From contig JAHFJM010000004.1 of the NCBI GenBank assembly GCA_023245935.1, forward strand, positions 77,924 through 135,420: 57,497 bases of DNA, given 5' to 3'. Source of the stretch: Candidatus Peribacteria bacterium. GTDB lineage: Bacteria > Patescibacteriota > Gracilibacteria > Peribacterales > Peribacteraceae. Positions 1 through 6,697 of the stretch are shown here, piece by piece. A program made the position numbers and the translations under genes. The notes below the pieces were generated by a model. That model was not told where the DNA came from and searched no databases. It saw only the letters and a list, made by a program, of their open reading frames with translations. The number at the start of each line of letters is the position of its first letter. Within the stretch, counting starts at the first letter, position 1.

Positions 1-342
1 GCGGCACTGGAACACTGTACATCCTGCGAAAACTTGATCGGGATCGGACAGGTTCTTGCGACACTTTTCCCCAGATCGACACCGGTCTCGATCGAAGAGC
101 TGAGAGAAGCCTCAAAGAATCAAATCACGGAGGCGCTCTACATTCCGGTGGAGAGATCGCTGACGATACTCGAGTCAAATCCTCATTTGGCATGGCAAGC
201 GCTCGATCTTACCGAAAAGAAACTCGCTAAGCTTCCACCGACCGCACTGCATAAAGTTCCATTGGAGTTGGTGCTTGATGCATGCAAAAAACAGATTGCT
301 GACCAGTGGAATCACCAGCGTCAGCTCGCACAACGATTCTGA
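1..342 (+). CDS. Hypothetical protein, 5' partial
   Basis: The reading frame is open to the left edge of the window, so the visible 113 residues are probably the C-terminal part of a longer protein. A TTG at 34 could be a start, but nothing marks it as one. The visible part has a CTSC pair near its beginning and is otherwise polar and likely helical. It stops with TGA just before the groESL promoter. No family is recognised. A role linked to the downstream chaperonin genes cannot be claimed. Confidence 0.5.
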   Translation, partial: AALEHCTSCENLIGIGQVLATLFPRSTPVSIEELREASKNQITEALYIPVERSLTILESNPHLAWQALDLTEKKLAKLPPTALHKVPLELVLDACKKQIADQWNHQRQLAQRF

Positions 343-349
343 TGACTGC

Positions 350-392
350 TTGACTCATCCAAATTATCACTCTACACTGGAGACTGATAATT
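350..392 (+). promoter_or_regulatory. groESL promoter with inverted-repeat operator candidate
   Basis: A -35 TTGACT (350-355) and a -10 TACACT (373-378) are separated by 17 bases. A perfect 8-base inverted repeat, AATTATCA (362-369) and TGATAATT (385-392), flanks the -10 box. It is not the CIRCE (HrcA) consensus. Its position over the promoter core of a chaperonin operon suggests a repressor site. The expected start near 385 gives a leader of about 60 bases, unlike most genes in this window. Confidence 0.6.
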
Positions 393-446
393 CGTCGTGC
401 ACCTTCCGCACCCGGATCTTTTGCCATCTTTTCCCCATCCTTCCTT

Positions 447-806
447 ATGTCTCCCAAAGACTCCCGCAAGGTCGAAGACCTCGCAACAACAATCGAACCG
501 CTCGGCGACCGCGTCATCATTCACCCCCTTGAGAAGGAGCAAGTCTCTTCCTCAGGCATCGTGATTCCGGAAACGAGCAACAAGGAGAAACCGCAGGAAG
601 GAGTCGTCATCGCTCTCGGCAAGGGCGGCATCATGAATGACAAAGGCGTGCTCTGTCCCGATCCAAACAAGTACCTGAAACTCGGCGACATTGTTCTGTT
701 TGGCCGATACGCAGGAGATGATCTGAAAGTGAAAACCAAGAGCGGAAAGGATATTGAGCTCAAAGTGCTGCACCTCGATTCTGTTCTTGGCATCGTAAAA
801 TCTTGA
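447..806 (+). CDS. groES: Co-chaperonin GroES
   Basis: GroES forms the heptameric lid of the GroEL folding chamber in the cytoplasm. The 119-residue product has the core signature PLGDRVIIHPLE at about residues 18-29, the mobile loop around SSGIVIPETSNKEKPQEG (34-51), and the C-terminal strand with VLGIVKS. It is longer than the usual 95 or so residues because of about 15 polar residues at the N terminus. The ATG at 447 has no Shine-Dalgarno sequence. groEL follows after 72 bases, the usual groESL order, and both probably depend on the promoter at 350-378. Confidence 0.96.
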   Translation: MSPKDSRKVEDLATTIEPLGDRVIIHPLEKEQVSSSGIVIPETSNKEKPQEGVVIALGKGGIMNDKGVLCPDPNKYLKLGDIVLFGRYAGDDLKVKTKSGKDIELKVLHLDSVLGIVKS

Positions 807-878
807 TGAGTATCGCAGGTCGGAGACCTGCACTTTTGATTCTTTTTCCTCCTTTATTTCCTTTTATTCCTCACAATT

Positions 879-2522
879 ATGTCTTCCAAAATCCTCACCT
901 TCGGCGACGATGCTCGCCACAAGATCGTCTACGGCATCAAGAAACTCGCGGACGCTGTTCGAGTCACCATGGGTCCGAACGGCCGCAATGCGCTGATCAG
1001 CAAGAGTTACGGCGCTCCGACGGTCACGAAAGACGGTGTGACGGTTGCCAAAGAAATCGAACTCGAAGATCCGTGGGAGAACATGGGCGCACAGCTCGTG
1101 AAGGAAGCGGCAACGAAAACGAATGATGCCGCCGGTGACGGAACAACCACGGCAACGGTTCTCGCGGAAGGTCTGATCTCGGAAGGGCTCAAGTTCCTCA
1201 CCGCCGGTGCCAATGCCATCAGCATGAAGAACGGCATCATGAAAGCAGTCGAGGCTGTTGTTGCCGATCTCGATAAGCAGAAGAAAACGATCTCAACGAA
1301 GGAAGAGTACGCCGCTGTCGCAACGATCTCTGCGCAAGATCCGCAGGTCGGACAGATCATCTCCGAAGTGATGGAGGAAGTCGGCTCCGACGGTGTCGTC
1401 ACGGTGGAAGCCGGTCAGACGATGGGGCTTGAGAAAGAGTACGTGGAAGGCATGCAGTTCGATTCCGGCTATATCTCTCCGTACTTCGTGACCGATGCCG
1501 CTCGCATGGAAGCGATCTACAAGAATGCATCGATTCTGATCACCGATAAGAAAATCGCATCGATTCAGGAAATTCTCCCCGTCCTCGAAGCACTCGCACA
1601 GAAAGGGAAGAAAGAAATCGTCATTATCTCCGAGAACGTCGAGGGAGAAGCGCTCGCAACGCTCGTCGTGAACAAAATCCGAGGGACGTTCAGTGCAATC
1701 GCAGTGAAGGCTCCCGCATTCGGCGACCGTCGCAAAGAAATCCTCAAGGACATCGCTATCCTCACCGGAGGACGTGTAATCAGCGAGGAAGTCGGCTTGA
1801 AACTCGAGAACACGAAACTCGAAGACCTCGGGCAGGCAGGCAAGATCGTCATCACGAAAGACACGACACTCATCGTCGACGGTGCCGGCTCGAAGAAAGA
1901 CATCGAGGCACGGGTCAATGAAATCAAAGCGAACATCGAGAACACGAAGAGCGACTTCGATCGCGAGAAATTGCAGGAACGCATGGCAAAGCTCAGTGGT
2001 GGTGTCGCCGTCATCAAAGTCGGTGCCGCAACGGAAGTCGAGCAGAAAGAACTCCAGCATCGCGTGGAAGATGCTCTGTCCGCCACTCGTGCCGCAGCCG
2101 AAGAAGGCATTGTTGCAGGAGGCGGAGCCGCGTTGATTCACGCACTTCGCTCTCTCGAGAAGCTCAAAGGCATCAACGAAGACGAGCAGATCGGTATCGA
2201 CATTGTCCGGATGGCCTTACCTTATCCCCTCAAGAACATCGCATCGAATGCGGGACTCGAAGGCTCCGTCATCGTCGAGCACGTCAAGACCGCGAAGGAT
2301 CAGAAGATGGGATACAACGTCGTCTCCGGGAAAGTTGAAGACCTGATCAGTATCGGCGTCATCGACCCGAAGAAAGTCACACGCTCGGCACTGCAGAATG
2401 CAGCCTCCGTCGCTGCCATGTTCCTCACGATCGAAGTTGCCATCGCAGACGCACCGAAGAAAGAGTCTGCCGCAATGCCACAGATGCCGGGAGGCATGGG
2501 CGGAGGAATGGGAGATTTCTAA
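879..2522 (+). CDS. groEL: Chaperonin GroEL
   Basis: ATP-dependent double-ring chaperonin that folds cytosolic proteins with GroES. The 547 residues match the usual length. The nucleotide-binding motif GDGTTT is at residues 86-91, the intermediate and apical regions follow the normal order, and the protein ends in the Gly/Met-rich tail [10 protein letters not shown]. The ATG is supported by the conserved start of the first helix. A strong intrinsic terminator follows 10 bases after the stop, so groES-groEL is a complete bicistronic unit. Nothing unusual is seen in the active-site region. Confidence 0.98.
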   Translation: MSSKILTFGDDARHKIVYGIKKLADAVRVTMGPNGRNALISKSYGAPTVTKDGVTVAKEIELEDPWENMGAQLVKEAATKTNDAAGDGTTTATVLAEGLISEGLKFLTAGANAISMKNGIMKAVEAVVADLDKQKKTISTKEEYAAVATISAQDPQVGQIISEVMEEVGSDGVVTVEAGQTMGLEKEYVEGMQFDSGYISPYFVTDAARMEAIYKNASILITDKKIASIQEILPVLEALAQKGKKEIVIISENVEGEALATLVVNKIRGTFSAIAVKAPAFGDRRKEILKDIAILTGGRVISEEVGLKLENTKLEDLGQAGKIVITKDTTLIVDGAGSKKDIEARVNEIKANIENTKSDFDREKLQERMAKLSGGVAVIKVGAATEVEQKELQHRVEDALSATRAAAEEGIVAGGGAALIHALRSLEKLKGINEDEQIGIDIVRMALPYPLKNIASNAGLEGSVIVEHVKTAKDQKMGYNVVSGKVEDLISIGVIDPKKVTRSALQNAASVAAMFLTIEVAIADAPKKESAAMPQMPGGMGGGMGDF

Positions 2523-2531
2523 TCGGTTCTC

Positions 2532-2560
2532 ACCCCCGCGCAAGCGGGGGTTTTTGTTTT
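2532..2560 (+). terminator. Intrinsic terminator after groEL
   Basis: An 8-base-pair GC-rich stem (2532-2539 with 2544-2551) closes a GCAA tetraloop and runs into TTTTTGTTTT. This is a canonical rho-independent terminator. Confidence 0.93.
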
Positions 2561-2571
2561 CCCAACATTCT

Positions 2572-2763
2572 ATGGATACATCGCAAATCCAGAAAAAGTG
2601 CGAAGAGTTTCTCGCATCCACCGGACTTCCAGGATTTATCGTCCTCGGCTTCCAGACCGATCCCGAGAACACGCAGATGGTCTATTCCCTCAAAGACATG
2701 CCGCTCAAGGGTGTCGTGAAAGGGCTGACGCACACGCTGAATGATTTGGTGGGAAGGATATAA
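2572..2763 (+). CDS. Small conserved-looking hypothetical protein
   Basis: A 63-residue soluble protein starting MDTSQIQKKCEEFL at an ATG 12 bases after the groEL terminator. A longer frame exists, but its upstream part lies inside groEL. The protein has no signal peptide or membrane segment, one Cys, and an alpha/beta look (a VLGFQTD strand and a C-terminal helix with LTHTLNDL). It ends 20 bases before tmk. No family or function is recognised. Confidence 0.6.
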   Translation: MDTSQIQKKCEEFLASTGLPGFIVLGFQTDPENTQMVYSLKDMPLKGVVKGLTHTLNDLVGRI

Positions 2764-2783
2764 CGGCTGCTATACTCCGTTCC

Positions 2784-3368
2784 ATGAAAGGAAAATTCAT
2801 CGTCCTCGAAGGTCCGGATGGGTCCGGTACGACCACCCAGAGCAAGCTTCTTGCGGAAAAGTTTCGCTCGATGGGAAAAGAGGTGATCCTGACCGCGGAA
2901 CCGACAGACAGCGCCATCGGCAAATTCATCCGCGAACAACTGAAGCTGAAGACGATTCCGTCTGCATCCGCACTCCAGCTTCTCTTCTGCGCCGATCGTG
3001 CAGCGCACATCGAGACGGTGATCAAACCTGCGCTCGAAGCCGGGAAGATCGTCATCTCGGATCGGTACGTGATCTCGACGCTTGTGTACGGCGAAGCACT
3101 GGGCTTGGACCCCGATTGGCTGCTCCGTGTGAACACGCCCTTCCTCGAGCCGGACATCATGATGATCGCACTGCCGTCGTTCCCGGTCTGCATGGAACGA
3201 CTGAAGAAACGCAGGAAGCTGGATGTCTTCGAAAACGCGAAGTTCATGCGGAAAGTGCATGATCTGTACGAACGTGCGATACACGATGACCCAAGCATTC
3301 GCCACATTGATACGGAGAAATCGCTCGAAGCAGCTGCGAAGCAAGTGTATGAGGCGTCGACGCAATAA
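2784..3368 (+). CDS. tmk: Thymidylate kinase
   Basis: Phosphorylates dTMP to dTDP with ATP in dTTP synthesis. The 194 residues begin with FIVLEGPDGSG, the P-loop strand of the family, and contain the DR(Y/H) motif as SDRYVIST and an arginine-rich lid (RLKKRRKLD). The P-loop reads GPDGSGTTTQ: the Walker A lysine position is threonine (codon ACG), which is unusual. A -10 box TATACT (2771-2776) with an upstream TG lies 7 bases before the ATG, so the mRNA is probably leaderless. Confidence 0.93.
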   Translation: MKGKFIVLEGPDGSGTTTQSKLLAEKFRSMGKEVILTAEPTDSAIGKFIREQLKLKTIPSASALQLLFCADRAAHIETVIKPALEAGKIVISDRYVISTLVYGEALGLDPDWLLRVNTPFLEPDIMMIALPSFPVCMERLKKRRKLDVFENAKFMRKVHDLYERAIHDDPSIRHIDTEKSLEAAAKQVYEASTQ

Positions 3369-3441
3369 TCTGTCTCTGCGTGTTTGATTTTTCAAACCTA
3401 TGAGCGGATACTTTCAAATAGATTCCCCTCCATCCAAAAAC

Positions 3442-4389
3442 ATGCAGAAACCAATTGCAGTTCTTACAGCCGTCACGATGCTCGGCGTTGCCGTTCTCGT
3501 TGTCACTCAGCAATTTGGATTTCAACTTCCTTCGGGGGGACATTTGAGGGGGGCTACCGTATCGACAAGTTCCACAACGGGCCCTTATTGCTGTGCAATT
3601 TTCCCCCTTTCCCCACCAACATTGCCGTTAAGCGCCGTTACTTTCTGCATTCAAAGAAGCACCGGGGGGGGTGACAATTGCGCCACGTTCACCAGTAACC
3701 ACCCGACAAACACATGCGATGGTCAGTGCAATACGCTCAACCCTGCGGGCTATGCATGCTCTCCTTCTTCGTCTCCTTCCAACTGCACTGCGGGTGATAT
3801 TTCATGCAATAGAAGCATCTGCAAGTCTCTTTCTCAAAATATGGGACAATGCACGTATCCTGTACTGCCAAGTACTTGTGTCACAAGCAGCGCAGGATCT
3901 GCAAATCCATTGTCTCTTCCTCAATGTCAAAATCCTGCCGTCAATTGCGATTGGAGCAAGTGTAGAAATCGTACAACAGGAGTCTGTACATGCAGAACTG
4001 TTGCTTTTGGAGCTCTCAATCCCTGTGGAAGTGACGATACTCTCAATACCTATGGCAACAGCTCTCTCTGCAATGCCGATACGGCTTGCCCTCCTCCCGT
4101 CTCTTCGGCTCCTCCGCCTCCTTCATGCATTCCCTTTGCCCTCGGCTGCAGTGTAAATGCGCTCACTCCCTATACCTCAACAACACCCTGCTGCGATGAT
4201 GGAAACAATGAATGCCGGAGATTTGGAAACCCTCCTATTTCTCCGAATCCTGACAATAGACCGTACCAGTGCAGACTGAAATCTTCCACTTCTACTTCCG
4301 CTTCAGCACCTCCAACAATAGCGCCTTCAGCAGCTATGAAAAAAAAGACAAGTGTCTCTTCTGCCGCTTTCGTACGATCATCTCGCTAG
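3442..4389 (+). CDS. Cys-rich secreted or anchored protein, copy 1
   Basis: The start is placed at MQKPIAVLTAVTM because the second copy begins at the equivalent MQKFLAVVIGLVM; an ATG at 3400 would add 14 residues. Residues 5-22 form a hydrophobic signal or anchor segment. The rest (316 residues in all) is rich in Ser, Thr, Pro and Asn and holds about 26 cysteines, including CC pairs (YCC, PCCDD), which suggests a disulfide-bonded extracytoplasmic protein. Its C terminus is Ser/Thr/Ala-rich and basic. No domain is recognised. It is paralogous to the gene at 4563 and was probably duplicated with part of folD. Confidence 0.75.
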   Translation: MQKPIAVLTAVTMLGVAVLVVTQQFGFQLPSGGHLRGATVSTSSTTGPYCCAIFPLSPPTLPLSAVTFCIQRSTGGGDNCATFTSNHPTNTCDGQCNTLNPAGYACSPSSSPSNCTAGDISCNRSICKSLSQNMGQCTYPVLPSTCVTSSAGSANPLSLPQCQNPAVNCDWSKCRNRTTGVCTCRTVAFGALNPCGSDDTLNTYGNSSLCNADTACPPPVSSAPPPPSCIPFALGCSVNALTPYTSTTPCCDDGNNECRRFGNPPISPNPDNRPYQCRLKSSTSTSASAPPTIAPSAAMKKKTSVSSAAFVRSSR

Positions 4390-4424
4390 TAGAGAAATGT
4401 CAACGGAGACTCTATGATAGAGCC

Positions 4425-4502
4425 ATGTCCCCTCTCCTCCTCGCCGGTCGACCCGTTGCAGACGCACTGCTCGAGAGCTTGAAAGGTGAGATCAAGAAAT
4501 AA
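4425..4502 (+). pseudogene. Truncated folD 5' fragment (25 codons)
   Basis: The 25-residue frame MSPLLLAGRPVADALLESLK... matches the first 25 residues of intact folD at 5721 with only a few substitutions, then ends in TAA where folD continues. It keeps its own -10-like box TATGAT (4413-4418) six bases before the ATG, equivalent to TACATT before folD. It lies between the two Cys-rich paralogues, as expected for a tandem duplication of [Cys-rich gene + folD start]. It could still be translated as a short peptide. Confidence 0.85.
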
Positions 4503-4562
4503 AATTGATTTCCTTTCTCCCTGAGCGGATACTTTTCAGTAAGCCTCCTCCCCCCTCCAAAA

Positions 4563-5651
4563 ATGCAGAAGTTTCTTGCGGTCGTGATTGGACTTGTGAT
4601 GTTCGTGGCAGCGGGAGTTGTGGTGCAGCAAAAGATAGGAGGGGAGCTGGGATCGGATACCACGATACGGGGTCTTCTGAAGCCACCTACTATTATCAAG
4701 ACATCAAAGTCTCCGGCTGTTAAGGCGCCTGCGGCAACGGCTTCGACTACATATTGCTGCCAGGCTGGAACGTGCATGCCGCATACGACAGGAATGATAT
4801 GTGGTGCGACTTATAATAATGATCCAACATGCAACAATAGTTGTGGGAACGTAGCCTACTGTTGTGTCGGAACTACATGCAAACAAGCAATACCATTAAT
4901 GACGCCAGCGTGTAACACTGCTCCTGCTCCAACGTATTCTGGTACAAGTCCGACATGTGGAGGTCCTGCGGCATGCAATCCGACCACGAAACGATGCACC
5001 ACTGCGGGAGATGATTTATGCCAATGTGTCACAAGTCCTGCAAACTGCCCTGCAGGGTACAATACTGCTCAAACCTATACGGGCGCAGCCGGTGCGACGC
5101 AATGTTCAATGGACTGTAAGTGTAAATTGCCTCTTTCGTGCAACAATCCCAATCCTCCAATCAATGGATGCATCACCGGTACCAGTATCGGAAGAATGGA
5201 TTGCTCCTCTCAAAATCGGTGTTGTACACCTACATCAGCTATCACGTGTGCGTCACTTGGCAAGTCATGTATTGCTTCAGATAACTGTATGACCGGTACA
5301 GTTGATACAACTGTGACCTGTCCGAGCGCTCTTCAGTCTTGTTGTATGCCTGAGCCACCACAACCTGCTTGTACCGGAAGATGCGATACTGCTTGCACGG
5401 CAACAGAAACCAATAATGCGCTTACAAACTGTGGTTCTCTTAATCCGGGTCCTCCCAGGAAAGATCGTTGTTGCACGTCTGCTCCGACTGGATATCAACA
5501 ATGCAAAAAGCCTTCAGGAACTGCACCGACCTGTTTTTGTGTGAGCACCGCAAGTACTACAGTCTGTGCAGGAGCGACAACACGTCCTAAACCTCCTTGG
5601 CATGACACTACCATTTTCCCAACCCTTCTACAGTGTCAGAATGCCTGCTGA
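4563..5651 (+). CDS. Cys-rich secreted or anchored protein, copy 2
   Basis: A 362-residue paralogue of the product at 3442. It has a similar N-terminal hydrophobic segment (FLAVVIGLVMFVAAGVVV) followed by about 42 cysteines. Recurrent CC motifs (TYCCQAGTC, AYCCVGTTC, NRCCTP, QSCCMP, DRCCTS) suggest several small disulfide-stabilised repeats. The leader shares TGAGCGGATACTTTT and the following pyrimidine-rich stretch with copy 1, which marks the 5' edge of the duplicated unit. The function is unknown; a surface structural or adhesive role is speculative. folD follows after 69 bases. Confidence 0.8.
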   Translation: MQKFLAVVIGLVMFVAAGVVVQQKIGGELGSDTTIRGLLKPPTIIKTSKSPAVKAPAATASTTYCCQAGTCMPHTTGMICGATYNNDPTCNNSCGNVAYCCVGTTCKQAIPLMTPACNTAPAPTYSGTSPTCGGPAACNPTTKRCTTAGDDLCQCVTSPANCPAGYNTAQTYTGAAGATQCSMDCKCKLPLSCNNPNPPINGCITGTSIGRMDCSSQNRCCTPTSAITCASLGKSCIASDNCMTGTVDTTVTCPSALQSCCMPEPPQPACTGRCDTACTATETNNALTNCGSLNPGPPRKDRCCTSAPTGYQQCKKPSGTAPTCFCVSTASTTVCAGATTRPKPPWHDTTIFPTLLQCQNAC

Positions 5652-5720
5652 AAGTGTCTGAATTTTAGCTCAATAAGCCACCAACTCGTGTGGTTTCTTG
5701 AAGTGTTGTACATTATCCGT

Positions 5721-6572
5721 ATGTCCTCCCTCCTCCTCTCCGGTCGACCTGTTGCAGATTCACTGCTTGGGAGCTTGAAAGGCGAGATCAAGAAACTGAA
5801 TCCGAAGCTAGTGGTTGTGCAGGTCGGGGATGATCCGGCGAGTGCAAGTTATATCAAACAGAAACTGAAGAGTTGTGAGGCGGTCGGGCTGCGGCATGAG
5901 CATAAACATCTTCCGGAGAAGACAACGCTCAGTGAATTGATGATGCTGATCGGCACACTGAATACCGATCCCGATGTTACCGGCTTCATCGTGCAGCTGC
6001 CGCTTCCGAAACATTTGCAATCACACGTGCCTGACATCATCCGTGCGATCGACCCGAAGAAAGACATCGATGGTTTCGGTGCGTACAATCTTGGAAAGAT
6101 GTTTCTGTCAGTGGAGTTTGAGCATCTGCCGCCGGCAACACCGTCAGGGGTGATTGAACTTCTGAAGTACTACAAACTTCCAATTGAAGGAAAGCATGCG
6201 GTCATCGTCGGGCGGAGCAACATCGTCGGGAAACCGCTTGCGATCATGCTCCTCAATCGCGGCGCAACGGTGACGATCTGCCATAGCAAAACGAAGAATC
6301 TGTCTGCAATGACGAAACAGGCGGATATTCTCGTTGCTGCAGTCGGCTCTCCGAAGATGATCACGAAAGACATGGTGAAGCTTGGTGCCGTTGTCATCGA
6401 CATCGGCGTCTCGAGAGTTGACGGAAAACTGTGCGGTGACGTTGATTTCGATGCTGTGAGCGAAGTCGCTTCTGCAATCACTCCTGTTCCGGGAGGCGTT
6501 GGACCGTTGACGGTTGCAAGCTTGATTCGGAATTGTGTCACAGCGAAACGAAGGCAGATGGAGAATGCTTAA
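5721..6572 (+). CDS. folD: FolD: methylene-THF dehydrogenase / methenyl-THF cyclohydrolase
   Basis: Bifunctional enzyme that interconverts 5,10-methylene- and 10-formyl-tetrahydrofolate with NADP. The 283 residues carry the family motifs SYIKQKLKSCEAVG (catalytic Lys), VTGFIVQLPLP, DIDGFGAYN, the nucleotide loop VIVGRSNIVGKPLA and PVPGGVGPLT. The ATG at 5721 is preferred over 5688 because TACATT (5709-5714) lies six bases upstream and the duplicated fragment at 4425 starts at the same codon. The one-carbon product can feed purine synthesis, whose genes purF and purD lie a few kb away. Confidence 0.96.
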   Translation: MSSLLLSGRPVADSLLGSLKGEIKKLNPKLVVVQVGDDPASASYIKQKLKSCEAVGLRHEHKHLPEKTTLSELMMLIGTLNTDPDVTGFIVQLPLPKHLQSHVPDIIRAIDPKKDIDGFGAYNLGKMFLSVEFEHLPPATPSGVIELLKYYKLPIEGKHAVIVGRSNIVGKPLAIMLLNRGATVTICHSKTKNLSAMTKQADILVAAVGSPKMITKDMVKLGAVVIDIGVSRVDGKLCGDVDFDAVSEVASAITPVPGGVGPLTVASLIRNCVTAKRRQMENA

Positions 6573-6573
6573 C

Positions 6574-6697
6574 GATCCTCATCCCCTAGCCCCTTCTCCA
6601 TCGGCTGGAGAAGGGGGAGCCTGAGCTTTTCTCAATACAAATCTTCCTCTCTTCGCCGTAGCGGAGAGAGGTGTCCCGCAGGACGGAGTGAGGATTG
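6574..6697. repeat. REP-like double palindrome between folD and the P-type ATPase
   Basis: Two hairpins sit side by side: a 10-base stem (6590-6599 with 6607-6616) and an 11-base stem (6646-6656 with 6661-6671). Outer ends of the type GATCCTCAT and GTGAGGATT are themselves inverted. The element fills the whole gap between two convergent genes and can fold as a cruciform. It resembles the widespread bacterial palindromes of the CCCTAGCCCC...GGAGAAGGGG type. It may also end transcription from both sides. Confidence 0.75.

Noticed and set aside
343-446. A CIRCE element before groES
   Set aside because: No TTAGCACTC-N9-GAGTGCTAA or close variant is present. The inverted repeat found has a different sequence and spacing.
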